From Paraglaciecola polaris LMG 21857 (GTDB lineage Bacteria > Pseudomonadota > Gammaproteobacteria > Enterobacterales > Alteromonadaceae): a stretch of DNA of 64,000 nucleotides. The stretch is taken from the NCBI RefSeq assembly GCF_000315055.1, contig NZ_BAER01000064.1, positions 1 through 64,000 on the forward strand, written 5' to 3'. The position numbers were made by a program, and so were the translations under genes. The notes below the pieces were generated by a model. That model saw only the letters and a list, made by a program, of their open reading frames with translations, was not told where the DNA came from and did no database searches. This document shows positions 17,425 to 26,145 of the stretch, one piece after another. Position 1 is the first letter of the stretch. Every line of letters starts with the position of its first letter.

Positions 17425-17530
17425 AATGAAACTCCTTGTTTAATTGATCCATTTCGGTGCAATTGCACAGCATTAAGACTAGTCTGGGTTTCAAATTTGG
17501 TAAAGAAAAGTGCCGGAATAAAAGTCAGGC

Positions 17531-17558
17531 AAAAAAAAGTGGCCTCAATGGACCACTG
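17531..17558 (-). terminator. Terminator of the isocitrate dehydrogenase gene
   Basis: On the minus strand AGTGGTCC pairs with GGCCACT across a five-base loop with one bulge, followed by eight T residues. It lies about 23 bases after the stop. Confidence 0.7.
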
Positions 17559-17580
17559 CTTTTAAGGCATAAAATCGCTT

Positions 17581-18588
17581 TTACAGACGTTCTAACATGG
17601 CTTGTGTGAAATCACTGGTGCCGTGCTCGCCACCTAAATCACGGGTTGTTCTGTCGCCAGACTCGATCACTTGTTTAAGTGCGTAGCGAATTTTCTCTGC
17701 TTGCTCGCCCATTGCCAAATATTCAAGCATTTGTATTGAGGCAAGTATCACTGAAGTTGGGTTTGCGAGGTTTTTACCTGCTATGTCAGGCGCAGAGCCA
17801 TGAACGGCCTCAAAAATGGCACAATCCGTACCTATATTTGCCCCTGGTGCCATACCCAATCCACCGACTAAGCCAGCGCAAAGATCAGACAAAATATCGC
17901 CAAATAGGTTAGTCGTGACAATAACGTCAAACTGGTGTGGGTTCATCACCAGTTGCATACAGCAGTTGTCTACGATCATTTCGCTAGACTCGATTTGCGG
18001 ATAACGCTGGGCGACTTCACGGGCAACTTTGAGGAATAAACCTGATGTAGACTTAAGAATATTGGCTTTATGAACCGCTGTCACTTTTTTGCGACCATCA
18101 CGTATGGCCATTTCATATGCATACGTTAGGATACGTTCAGCACCAGCACGAGTGACGATACTTGTGGCTTTTGCTTCGTTACCATCTTCAGATACCACTT
18201 GACCAAGGCCTGAATACATACCTTCGGTATTTTCACGAACCGTGACTATGTCAATATTCTCGTAGCGAGCTTTAGTGCCTTTGAAGGAAAGTACTGGGCG
18301 TAAATTAGCGTACAACTGGAATTTTTTACGCAAACTAACATTAATGGATGTAAAGCCTTCACCAACTGGGGTAGTGAGGGGGCCTTTCAGGGTCACTTTA
18401 TTTTTAGCGATTAAATCTAATGTCTCTTGTGGTAATAGCTCGCCGTGATTTTCTAAAGCAACTAAACCTGCATCAGCGAAGTCATACTCAAAATCGCAAC
18501 CGACTTTGTCTAAAATCTGTAATGCTGAATCAATGATATCTGGGCCTATGCCGTCTCCGCGAATTACAGTAATGCATTGTTTAGTCAT
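17581..18588 (-). CDS. NAD-type isocitrate dehydrogenase (short form)
   Basis: A 335-residue isocitrate/isopropylmalate dehydrogenase-family enzyme. The substrate loop reads SINVSLRKKFQLYANLRP, the S-x-N-x-x-LR-x5-YAN-x-RP pattern of isocitrate rather than isopropylmalate enzymes. Metal-binding aspartates sit in NLFGDILSDLCAGL, and the cofactor region is EAVHGSAPDIAGKNLANP. The short length matches NAD-dependent homodimer types, not the ~416-residue NADP enzyme of E. coli. It would oxidatively decarboxylate isocitrate in the TCA cycle. It is monocistronic with its own terminator. Homoisocitrate or tartrate dehydrogenase activity is possible but less likely. Confidence 0.85.
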   Translation of the reverse strand: MTKQCITVIRGDGIGPDIIDSALQILDKVGCDFEYDFADAGLVALENHGELLPQETLDLIAKNKVTLKGPLTTPVGEGFTSINVSLRKKFQLYANLRPVLSFKGTKARYENIDIVTVRENTEGMYSGLGQVVSEDGNEAKATSIVTRAGAERILTYAYEMAIRDGRKKVTAVHKANILKSTSGLFLKVAREVAQRYPQIESSEMIVDNCCMQLVMNPHQFDVIVTTNLFGDILSDLCAGLVGGLGMAPGANIGTDCAIFEAVHGSAPDIAGKNLANPTSVILASIQMLEYLAMGEQAEKIRYALKQVIESGDRTTRDLGGEHGTSDFTQAMLERL

Positions 18589-18751
18589 AAACTATTCCTT
18601 AATGTTGGTATTAACGATGGTACGTCAAATCTTTGCTGTCGATAGCTGCACTAAGTGCAGTCTTAATAGGTCAGTGAGCCCGTATTTTTAGGGCGCGATT
18701 TATATCATGAATAAGCCGTAAAAACCAGCTGTGATGCGCTGTAACACGTTT

Positions 18752-19546
18752 TTATACGGGCGAATAGCTGTGACAAACTGAAAATGCGTTTTGTGATATT
18801 GACTGCACGTCCTCTTCACTTATCTGTAGAACGTTAAGGGCGTTTTGCCAGTAAACCTGACTTAGTGCGCAGCGCTGTGCACTAGCAAAATATAATTCTC
18901 TGGTGATCATCAAACTGATACCCAATAAGGCGGCGAGCTTTACTGAAATACTCGATCGCTGCGCGTCAATATAATGCACGTCATGGTAGTTCCCTAATGC
19001 GACAATTTCGTGACGCGGTTGCTGCCAGGATTCAGCCATAGAGATTGAGTGGCTGCGAAGCTGTTCTGGTTTAACACAACGGATCAACGAGCGAATATCA
19101 TAGGCACAAGCGTTTAAAGGTTGCCATTTCAGCTGAATTTTTAACTGCGGATGCGTAAACAAACCCACACATGCGAAATACGACAAGGTGCAGGCTTGCT
19201 CTGGAATACCAATATCAGCAGCCTTGGCTATGCTGGCGGCTACGTGGCCACGTAGTTGGGCAAAATTAATGAAGTAACGCTGCAGGGGGAAATAATGCTG
19301 GTTCAGGCGGCTGAGTAATGCTTGTTGCATAATAATGCTGCCAGAGCGTTCGAAGCCGTGCATCATTAAGCCATGTTGTATGTCTTTACTAGGCAGTTTT
19401 TCACGGCTACTTTGTGACGCTGTATGGCGTAAATGTTGCGCGAATGCCGGCTCTCGAGCAATGGCTTGACTCAAGGCTTTCACGTCTTGAACGGGTTTAT
19501 TTAATTGCCCCTGAATCGCGGTTAAGGTCGCGGGCGGGCGGCTCAT
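18752..19546 (-). CDS. HDOD-like protein lacking HD catalytic residues
   Basis: A 264-residue protein that I read as a divergent HDOD domain. It has an N-terminal segment of the form 'P-x-D-V-x-x-L-S-Q-A-I-A-R-E-P-A-F', a helix with GLMMHGF, and a helix where GLLHDIG would fall but which reads YFACVGLFTH. HDOD proteins are non-enzymatic signalling relatives of HD phosphohydrolases, so the missing motif fits. It follows another degenerate HD-like gene after about 60 bases on the same strand, so the two may form a signalling unit. Function unknown. The call rests on fold pattern by eye. Confidence 0.55.
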   Translation of the reverse strand: MSRPPATLTAIQGQLNKPVQDVKALSQAIAREPAFAQHLRHTASQSSREKLPSKDIQHGLMMHGFERSGSIIMQQALLSRLNQHYFPLQRYFINFAQLRGHVAASIAKAADIGIPEQACTLSYFACVGLFTHPQLKIQLKWQPLNACAYDIRSLIRCVKPEQLRSHSISMAESWQQPRHEIVALGNYHDVHYIDAQRSSISVKLAALLGISLMITRELYFASAQRCALSQVYWQNALNVLQISEEDVQSISQNAFSVCHSYSPV

Positions 19547-19606
19547 TTTATAACTTTGCGTGAACGGCGATAGAATGGTTAATTTAGAGTCTTGCTTAAA
19601 TGCCTG

Positions 19607-20497
19607 TCAATCTTTACCCCACCAGGTATTAAGCTGACTAAATTGCTTCATTTTTTGGACAGGGTAAACCCGTTTGATACGAGAGCGTGGCACCTTAAAG
19701 TGGGCTGTATGCTTCGATTGTTGACCTGAGGTGCTTTGTGGATAACAAACAACGCTGTTGTCGCACACCCCGATAACCATCCCTAACGCGCCATCATCCA
19801 GCATGATATACGCGCCGGGAGGCGTCATGCTTGGGAATTCCATTAAAGGGGCTAATAGTGGGGCTTCGGCGCTTGAGGTATATTGCAGTAAATGGTGTAT
19901 CGCAGCTTGGAAACCGAGCTTTTTGTTACCTGTTTCGCCATTGATTAATAGCGCTAATCGAGCGGCCATCGCCACACATACCACGTCTACATTACTGCCG
20001 GACAAAGCTCGCATGTGGCGCTTTAGATCCTTATTCAACCATTGTACTTGGCGGAAACCTCTTAACCATACTCCTTGTTGATATTGGGTTAGTATCCGGC
20101 CAAAAGAGCGCTTTATCGAGTCTGAAGAGTCACTTTTATGCTCTTGGTCGGCGTTACCGGTAAGTGATCCGTTTAACGTACTTTGCTCAAACGCGAATAA
20201 GCTGATGGCCGCACACAGTAATTGCTGGGTGGTGGTTTCGTTGAATCGGTGGCGCGTACTGATCAATGCCGTCAGTAAACACGTGCTGAATATTAGATTA
20301 TAGCTGTAGGGCAGGGATGTTTTGTAAAGATGGATTTGCGCAAAGATGAGTTCTGGGTGCTTTTTCGCGACCCCAAGTACGTCATTGCTAAAGTTTAACG
20401 TTTGCTGAACCAGACTACTTGGAGGTTCAGGTAGTCGGTATTGTGAAAGCAGTTTATGTAGGCTCTGATACTGCTGTTTAATCAAACTGTCAGGCAA
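19607..20497 (-). CDS. Degenerate HD-GYP-like protein, predicted catalytically inactive
   Basis: A 296-residue protein, probably starting at TTG 20497 with AAGG upstream. The middle resembles an HD-GYP phosphodiesterase: the helix LLCAAISLFAFEQSTLNG falls where L-L-A-A-L-L-H-D-I-G-K is expected but lacks His-Asp, and no GYP motif is seen. Near residue 230, PPGAYIMLDDGALGMVIG resembles the end of HD-GYP proteins (PPGS-x-V-x-L-x-DG). It may bind rather than cleave c-di-GMP, or have lost that role. It sits between a DUF3192 gene and the HDOD-like gene, all on one strand and probably co-transcribed. Confidence 0.5.
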   Translation of the reverse strand: MPDSLIKQQYQSLHKLLSQYRLPEPPSSLVQQTLNFSNDVLGVAKKHPELIFAQIHLYKTSLPYSYNLIFSTCLLTALISTRHRFNETTTQQLLCAAISLFAFEQSTLNGSLTGNADQEHKSDSSDSIKRSFGRILTQYQQGVWLRGFRQVQWLNKDLKRHMRALSGSNVDVVCVAMAARLALLINGETGNKKLGFQAAIHHLLQYTSSAEAPLLAPLMEFPSMTPPGAYIMLDDGALGMVIGVCDNSVVCYPQSTSGQQSKHTAHFKVPRSRIKRVYPVQKMKQFSQLNTWWGKD

Positions 20498-20510
20498 AGA
20501 GTGTATAACC

Positions 20511-20885
20511 TTATAGGGTTAAATAATCTTGGTAAGCACTGTCACCCCAGGCGATCAGTTCATCATTTTTTAGCAACAATGCAGTGCATTCGTCTTGGGT
20601 GGTAATACCATCAGACTTGACATGTTGAGTCCGAAAAAACATCACTTGAAAAGTATCGTCAGCGGTTTTTTTGGCTTCACTGATATCTGGGCCACCTAAG
20701 AGCGCGAGTATTTGTTGTTTATGCAGGCCCAGTTCGAGTTTGGCGACTTGCACTTTGTTGTATTCTTCGCGGTCTTTCCAATCCATATCCTGAGCGTTAT
20801 CAGGATAAAACAGCAGCACAGCCGCAACAAACACGCCATATAGAGCAGCGCCAATACCTATGCGAGTTACTATCTTTTTATTCAT
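20511..20885 (-). CDS. DUF3192-family membrane-anchored protein
   Basis: A 124-residue protein with one N-terminal hydrophobic helix (residues ~8-27), apparently uncleaved, then a small domain: KVQVAKLELGLHKQQILALLG, VMFFRTQHVKSDGITTQDEC and a C-terminal LLLKNDELIAWGDSAY. The second half closely parallels the lipoprotein at 24429-24797 (R-T-Q, DG-x-T-T-x-DEC, LKND-x-L-x-GWGD). Both belong to DUF3192, of unknown function; the layout recalls small envelope BamE-like folds. It starts a minus-strand group with the HD-GYP-like gene 13 bases downstream. Confidence 0.75.
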   Translation of the reverse strand: MNKKIVTRIGIGAALYGVFVAAVLLFYPDNAQDMDWKDREEYNKVQVAKLELGLHKQQILALLGGPDISEAKKTADDTFQVMFFRTQHVKSDGITTQDECTALLLKNDELIAWGDSAYQDYLTL

Positions 20886-20973
20886 CAGATTTTATTTCTA
20901 TCGTTATTCACATTAAAAAGCTGAGCGATATTTCGCCTTATGGATTAAAAATACCACGCTCAGCCTTATTTTA

Positions 20974-22329
20974 TTACATAATTTCGTAACAAGGCACGTA
21001 TTCGCTGCCAGGTAATTTCATGCGTTGCTGGACCACAAAGGATTGCAGTAACTCATCCATTAATGTCATAAGTTCACGATCCCCGTTGAGCTGAAATGGC
21101 CCTTGCTCTCGGATCAGTTTTACCCCATCGGCCTTGACATTACCTGCGACTATGCCGGAAAACGCTTTACGCAGGTTGGCTGCTAATTCGGCTTTTGGCT
21201 GGTCAAAATGCAGGTTCAACGCAGACATGCTGGTGTGCGTTGGTAGGAATGGCACTTGAAATTCAGGCTCTATTTTTAAGGACCAGTTAAAATCAAAGGA
21301 ATCGCCTTTCGCTTTACGATAAGCACGTACGTCTGTACGTTTAGTATTGATGGTTTGCGCCACCAACTTCGGATCATCGACAATAATTTGATATAAAGAT
21401 TGGGCTTCTGACCCCAGCGTGGCGGCAATGAACTTATCGATCGCAATGAAGTAGCCTTCACATACTTTAGGGCCTGTTAGAATAATCGGTAGCACCTGCT
21501 CCTTATTCTGCTCGTTGAGCATCAAGCCAAGTAAGTACAGCAACTCTTCTGCTGTTCCTGCGCCGCCAGGGAAAACGATAATGGCGTGGGACATGCGCAC
21601 AAATGCTTCTAGGCGTTTTTCGATGTCTGGCATAATAACGAGTTCGTTAACGATGGCATTTGGTGGCTCGGCTGCAATAATGCTTGGCTCTGTGATCCCT
21701 AAGTATCGGCCATTACGATAGCGCTGTTTCGCATGGCCTATTGTCGCGCCTTTCATGGGGCCCTTCATGGCTCCTGGGCCGCAACCCGTGCAAATATTGA
21801 GTTCTCGCAGGCCGAGTTGATAACCCACTTCTTTAGTGTACTGGTATTCTGTTTCGCCAATGGAGTGGCCACCCCAGCACACCACTAAGTTCAATTCGGC
21901 AGTGTTTTTAATGGTTTGCGCATTACGCATCATGTCGAACACTTTATGGGTAATGTAAGCGGATTCGGCAACCCCCGGAAACTCCCGTCCATTAAAACTT
22001 TCACCCATGTGAAGTAAGTCTCTGAGGACTGAAAACAGGTGTTCGTGTACGCCTTTTATTAATTTTTCATCCACGAAGGCAATGGCCGGCGGATTTACGA
22101 GTTCGATTTTTACCCCTCGTTCACGACTGACTAAGCGGATGTCGAACTGTTCATTTTCATCAAACAAGTTTTCGCAGTTATCGGTTTCGGCACCACTGTT
22201 TAATACGGCAAGGCAACAGCTGCGAAATAGGTGATAAAGCGGGCTGTCAGCAGAGTGATTAAGTTTATCAACTTCTAACTTGGACAACTGGCTCATGGCC
22301 CCAAGGGGATTTAACTGAATACTTTTCAT
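20974..22329 (-). CDS. ppnN: Nucleotide 5'-monophosphate nucleosidase PpnN (LOG family)
   Basis: About 451 residues from the ATG at 22329, which has AGGAAG just upstream; the longer frame to 22395 adds 22 residues unlike the family. The start MKSIQLNPLGAMSQLSKLEV parallels E. coli PpnN (about 454 residues). The lysine-decarboxylase-like LOG core has the nucleotide-binding motif FPGGAGTAEELLYL. PpnN splits purine and pyrimidine monophosphates into base and ribose-5-phosphate, and in E. coli is controlled by (p)ppGpp. It lies directly downstream of queF, as in E. coli. Confidence 0.93.
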   Translation of the reverse strand: MKSIQLNPLGAMSQLSKLEVDKLNHSADSPLYHLFRSCCLAVLNSGAETDNCENLFDENEQFDIRLVSRERGVKIELVNPPAIAFVDEKLIKGVHEHLFSVLRDLLHMGESFNGREFPGVAESAYITHKVFDMMRNAQTIKNTAELNLVVCWGGHSIGETEYQYTKEVGYQLGLRELNICTGCGPGAMKGPMKGATIGHAKQRYRNGRYLGITEPSIIAAEPPNAIVNELVIMPDIEKRLEAFVRMSHAIIVFPGGAGTAEELLYLLGLMLNEQNKEQVLPIILTGPKVCEGYFIAIDKFIAATLGSEAQSLYQIIVDDPKLVAQTINTKRTDVRAYRKAKGDSFDFNWSLKIEPEFQVPFLPTHTSMSALNLHFDQPKAELAANLRKAFSGIVAGNVKADGVKLIREQGPFQLNGDRELMTLMDELLQSFVVQQRMKLPGSEYVPCYEIM

Positions 22330-22403
22330 TTGCTTCCTTAAGTAAATAACGCCACTGATAGCTGAATGTTGACACTCAACGAGATAAAAAAACAATGAAC
22401 GCT

Positions 22404-23243
22404 TTATTGACGAGCTAAACGTAGCTCAGGATAAATACTCTCAAAATTACTTCTAAATGGATTAATGTCTAAACCACCACGTCGGGTATAGCGGGCGTAG
22501 ACAGTCAATTTTTGGGGCTTACAAAAACGCATGATGTCACTGAATATACGTTCAACGCACTGTTCATGAAACTCATTATGCTGACGAAAGGATATTAAAT
22601 AACGTAATAAGTTTTCTTGGTCAATTTTGCGACCTTGATAACGGATCAATACACTGCCCCAATCCGGTTGATTGGTGATCAAACAATTGGACTTGAGTAA
22701 ATGACTGCAAAGGGTCTCTTGCACATCTTGCTCTTCAACGGTCAGAATCGAAGGTTGTAAGGCATAGTTATCGATACTGATGTCCAAATCGTCAATGCAC
22801 TGTGCCTCTAGTGTGCCTAGTTTTAGGCTCGGGAATGCTTTTCGAGCAAACAACTGCACATTGACTGGTAATCCTGCACACGCTGATAAGTCTTCACTGA
22901 TCATTTTTTGCACATGATGAATAGATTCGATTTTACTTTGATTAAAGCTGTTTAAATACAGTTTGAAAGACTTAGATTCAACTAAATTGACCGAGTCACA
23001 GGGAACTTCACAGCGTAAAATAGCGACTTGGGGTTTACCTTTTAAGTTTAACCAAGATAATTCATAACCATTCCAGCGATCAACTCCATTAAATGGCAGT
23101 GAGTCGCCAAGATTAAGTTCATCCCTATTTAAACTGCGGGGCACTCCCTGAAGTAATTCTGGGCTGTAATACTCTTTGTACAGAGTCGCTTTACCTAACG
23201 TTAAGGTGCTTAAAATATCGGAGGGAAGCGATTTGTCTTGCAT
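22404..23243 (-). CDS. queF: NADPH-dependent 7-cyano-7-deazaguanine reductase, long form
   Basis: A 279-residue bimodular (type II) QueF. The catalytic cysteine lies in [15 protein letters not shown] near residue 187, followed by the tunnelling-fold substrate motif [15 protein letters not shown] and [16 protein letters not shown]. It reduces preQ0 to preQ1 in queuosine synthesis. It is divergent from syd and upstream of ppnN, the same neighbourhood as in E. coli. About 128 bases separate it from syd and must hold both promoters; no preQ1-type element was evident. Confidence 0.94.
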   Translation of the reverse strand: MQDKSLPSDILSTLTLGKATLYKEYYSPELLQGVPRSLNRDELNLGDSLPFNGVDRWNGYELSWLNLKGKPQVAILRCEVPCDSVNLVESKSFKLYLNSFNQSKIESIHHVQKMISEDLSACAGLPVNVQLFARKAFPSLKLGTLEAQCIDDLDISIDNYALQPSILTVEEQDVQETLCSHLLKSNCLITNQPDWGSVLIRYQGRKIDQENLLRYLISFRQHNEFHEQCVERIFSDIMRFCKPQKLTVYARYTRRGGLDINPFRSNFESIYPELRLARQ

Positions 23244-23371
23244 GGTAAGGACCTCAAGGTGATTAACAGGTTAGCTATATTTTACATCAGGTTATGGGGT
23301 ATTTTATCAGAAGATAGCGCCAATTTAATGCTACATTACCCCGCATTTACAACTAAGCAAGAGCATATTTT

Positions 23372-23935
23372 ATGACCTCAATGGTAAATCAAGCTTTAGA
23401 CAACTTCATGATGCGCTTTTCAAGCTTTGCACAGGCGCATTCAGAGGTGACGACTATCGAGTTTGATGCTGACTGGCCATCGAAATGTTATCAATTAACG
23501 GATAGCGCTCAGCCTGTAAGCCCCACCTCGTGGAAGCCGATATTACGGACCGAAATGTCGGATTTCGCTGAGTTATCTAGCGCACTGGAGTTGGAGCTTC
23601 ATCCTGATGTGGCAGTATTTTACTCACGTTATTGGAGTGACAATATATTTGCTGAACACCCAAGTGGCCGACTGCAAATTCTGCAAGCGTGGAATGGAGA
23701 CGATTTTGATCGCCTACAGCAAAATATTGTTGGGCATATTTTAATGAAGCGGCGTTTACGTCAACCAGAAACGATATTTATCGCCTTAACAGATGAAGAT
23801 GACTTTATTTTAACGGTGGATAATCAAACGGGGGCGGTCATGCTCGAGCAAGTTGGGCTAAAACCCAAAGCGCAAATATCGCCTAATCTTGCTCGTTTTT
23901 TAACTGAAATAGTCCCAACAACAGACGGCTTCTAG
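23372..23935 (+). CDS. syd: SecY-interacting protein Syd
   Basis: A 187-residue cytoplasmic protein with Syd-family blocks: an N-terminal ALDNFMMRF region, ELELHPDVAVFYSRYWSDNI in the middle, and DEDDFILTVDNQTGAVMLEQ near the C-terminus. Syd binds SecY at the inner membrane and in E. coli checks for wrongly assembled translocase. Divergent from queF, as in E. coli, where csrB lies on the other side of syd. Length matches the family (~181). Confidence 0.92.
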   Translation: MTSMVNQALDNFMMRFSSFAQAHSEVTTIEFDADWPSKCYQLTDSAQPVSPTSWKPILRTEMSDFAELSSALELELHPDVAVFYSRYWSDNIFAEHPSGRLQILQAWNGDDFDRLQQNIVGHILMKRRLRQPETIFIALTDEDDFILTVDNQTGAVMLEQVGLKPKAQISPNLARFLTEIVPTTDGF

Positions 23936-23938
23936 ATT

Positions 23939-24232
23939 TTATTCTTCGTTTGATGCAAGTACGGTTGCTAAACGTGTGGTCAGCTCCAGCACTTGTTTTT
24001 CGAGCAGGGCAACCCTTACTTCCAATGATACTGGTGGCGGGGTTTGTTCAATAGAATGGTTAATTTTTATCACTTGATTCGGTTGAGCTTGCCAGCTTTG
24101 AATACCTTTTATGGTTTCAGGTATAGATAACTTTCCACCTGCACGACTTCTGACTAGCCCAACACTGGGTTTTTTACCTTCCTTTGCTAACGATTGGCAC
24201 AAAGAAACAATATCCGATAAACGATTATTCAT
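23939..24232 (-). CDS. Small conserved protein, possibly DNA-binding, with C-terminal coiled coil
   Basis: About 97 residues from the ATG at 24232; a TTG at 24244 would add four. The N-terminal half (LSDIVSLCQSLAKEGKKPSV, then RSRAGGKLSIPETIKGIQSW) looks like a small helical DNA-binding module of the KfrA-like type. The C-terminal half (SLEVRVALLEKQVLELTTRL) is a clear heptad coiled coil, suggesting a dimer. Its stop lies three bases from the convergent syd stop. Function not known; the resemblance is weak and by eye. Confidence 0.6.
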   Translation of the reverse strand: MNNRLSDIVSLCQSLAKEGKKPSVGLVRSRAGGKLSIPETIKGIQSWQAQPNQVIKINHSIEQTPPPVSLEVRVALLEKQVLELTTRLATVLASNEE

Positions 24233-24428
24233 GGTTTTGGTCAATTCTGCGAAAATTTAGTCTTAACGACTATTTAACCCCAATGTATATACATTGTAAA
24301 TGTAAAATATCCTTTAAAATCAGATGGATATATTTATGGCCTTTTTTTTGTATAGCTTGATTCATGTGAATATGGCAAACCCGCTAATTTCGCCTAAACC
24401 TCAGAATAAATAAAAACAGGAGTTATAA

Positions 24429-24797
24429 ATGAAGCCACAAATATTGGTAGGTGCATTAGGATTATCCTTGTTGTTGTCCGGGTGTGTTATTTCCGTCGAT
24501 GGGGACGGGCATGATGGTTACCACTCGGATTGGAAAAAACAAGAAAAAAACAATCGTAAAGAAGTAGCACGACTTGAACCAAACTTGTCCACCGGACAGG
24601 TTATGGAACGCTTAGGTGTCGCGGATTTTAGCGAATTTGTCAAAAAAGGCGATGATCAATATCATGTATTATATTATCGCACGCAGCGAAAAGAAGACGA
24701 TGGTGTGACAACGAAAGATGAATGTACACCATTAGTGTTGAAGAATGATCAACTTGTTGGCTGGGGAGATGCTGCTCTAAGTATGTTGAATCAGTAA
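24429..24797 (+). CDS. DUF3192-family lipoprotein
   Basis: A 122-residue protein with a lipoprotein signal ending LLLSGC, so Cys19 should be lipidated. The mature domain has NRKEVARLEPNLSTGQVMER, then VLYYRTQRKEDDGVTTKDEC and LVLKNDQLVGWGDAAL. It is a paralogue of the membrane-anchored protein encoded at 20511-20885. AGGAG lies eight bases upstream of the ATG. Function unknown; an envelope location is likely. A hairpin follows at 24808-24836. Confidence 0.85.
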   Translation: MKPQILVGALGLSLLLSGCVISVDGDGHDGYHSDWKKQEKNNRKEVARLEPNLSTGQVMERLGVADFSEFVKKGDDQYHVLYYRTQRKEDDGVTTKDECTPLVLKNDQLVGWGDAALSMLNQ

Positions 24798-24807
24798 AAG
24801 CACTGCT

Positions 24808-24836
24808 AACATCATGCTCGTACTGAGCATGATGTT
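24808..24836. terminator. Hairpin between converging DUF3192 and DUF2789 genes
   Basis: A perfect 12-base stem (AACATCATGCTC / GAGCATGATGTT) with a five-base loop. The T tail is short on both strands, so it may be a weak bidirectional terminator. Confidence 0.6.
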
Positions 24837-24853
24837 TACGTCTCGATTTGGAT

Positions 24854-25084
24854 TTAGCGTATCCGGGTATTCAACTGATCGATCAACTCGGCCCATTCTG
24901 CATCTTCCAAAAGGGCGTTTTTAATAAATCCAGCTTGTGACTTTGTCCAGAATTCTGCATCTTCAATATGCACGCCTTGGCGCAATCCCTTGTGCTCATC
25001 AATGAAAGCTAAAATATCACGTTCTTCACCACCTAGACCCAGTTGTTCGAAAAGGTCGCCCATTGTTGTGTGATAATTTTCCAT
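24854..25084 (-). CDS. DUF2789-family small protein
   Basis: A 76-residue acidic cytoplasmic protein. MGDLFEQLGLGGEERDILAF and WTKSQAGFIKNALLEDAEWA match the DUF2789 pattern found in Vibrio, Shewanella and Alteromonas. No catalytic motif is visible and the function is unknown. AGGAGT lies upstream of the start. Monocistronic and divergent from the acetyltransferase gene. Confidence 0.82.
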   Translation of the reverse strand: MENYHTTMGDLFEQLGLGGEERDILAFIDEHKGLRQGVHIEDAEFWTKSQAGFIKNALLEDAEWAELIDQLNTRIR

Positions 25085-25197
25085 TGAATACTCCTGAAAT
25101 TTTAATGGTTTATGTTTGACTTATATGTCGTTTTACAAAATATTAACATGTATTATGAATTTATAATGCGAATAAAAACCTCCTAGGAGAGATCAGC

Positions 25198-25842
25198 ATG
25201 CCATTATCTCAAGCCGTTGTCGCCCCTGATATGGATAACATTAAAGCCGTCTACCTAGCGGCTGAAGATTTGAAAATAGCCGCCTCGATTCTATATCAGG
25301 CGTATCACGACGATCCGTTGTTCATGGACATATTTCAGTTTAATAAAGAGGGCTATGAATCGAGGTTGCGCTCAGCGATACGTGAAGAGTTGAATGCTTT
25401 CTGGCAAGCCCGCCAGCCTATGATCGGCTTGTTTGATGATGGTAGGCTGCTCGCGGTGGCGTGTTTAATTGGCCCTGATGCTGAGTTCGGTCCGAGTCGT
25501 TTCTGGCACTGGAGGCTCAAAATGCTATTGACCGCTGGATACTTTGGTACCAAGCAGATGGTAGATAAGGAGCAAAAAGTACGTGAGCATATTCCTGCAA
25601 AACGCTATCACATGTTGTCGTTTATCGGAGTTCACCCTGATTATCAACATTATGGGTTAGGGCATATATTGATGAGTGCAATTGATAGTGTGATGAAAGA
25701 AGATAGTGGCAGTGAAGGAATTGGTGTGTATGTAACCCTACCTAAATGCTTGTCGTTTTTCGAAGATGGTCAATATAAAATGCTTGAAGCGTTAGAAACT
25801 GGGCATATAACTGGGCATTTAATGTTTTGTGATCGTCAATAA
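25198..25842 (+). CDS. GNAT-family N-acetyltransferase
   Basis: A 214-residue protein. The acetyl-CoA-binding motif is FIGVHPDYQHYGLGHILMSA near residues 140-160, with the Q-x-x-G-x-G pyrophosphate loop of GNAT enzymes. The strand before it (KRYHMLSFIGV) and the C-terminal VYVTLPKCLSFFEDGQY complete the fold. The substrate is unknown; the layout resembles puromycin-type small-molecule acetyltransferases. The leader has AGGAGAGAT upstream of the ATG. It stands alone, with the csrB control region downstream. Confidence 0.83.
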   Translation: MPLSQAVVAPDMDNIKAVYLAAEDLKIAASILYQAYHDDPLFMDIFQFNKEGYESRLRSAIREELNAFWQARQPMIGLFDDGRLLAVACLIGPDAEFGPSRFWHWRLKMLLTAGYFGTKQMVDKEQKVREHIPAKRYHMLSFIGVHPDYQHYGLGHILMSAIDSVMKEDSGSEGIGVYVTLPKCLSFFEDGQYKMLEALETGHITGHLMFCDRQ

Positions 25843-25961
25843 TGGTCAGGTTTGTCATTTTTATTTACATAAAAAAGACGTTGTAATTGAACTTTTTCAA
25901 AACCCTGCCCAATTTAGTTACCTAAGCCGTTTTTAAATTGTAAGTCATATCCCTACTTGCT

Positions 25962-25979
25962 TGTAAGACATCTCGTACA
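25962..25979 (+). promoter_or_regulatory. GacA/UvrY(VarA)-type box upstream of csrB
   Basis: TGTAAG-ACATCT-CGTACA matches the GacA-family consensus TGTAAG-N6-CTTACA with one mismatch. It lies about 170-185 bases before the predicted csrB start point, the usual distance for GacA-controlled small RNAs. A weaker half-site TGTAAG occurs at 25939. Confidence 0.6.
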
Positions 25980-26145
25980 AGTATGTAGGATAAAGTCATT
26001 TTATTCCCTCAGCTTTCTCCCTCTCAATATTCCAACCTATTGTTATTTATAAATATAATCACAGATATTAGACTTTTGGCTAATATGTGTCATCTAAGTG
26101 TCACAGAAGCATGTCGAAAATGTTTTTGATTGTTATATAGTTTGT

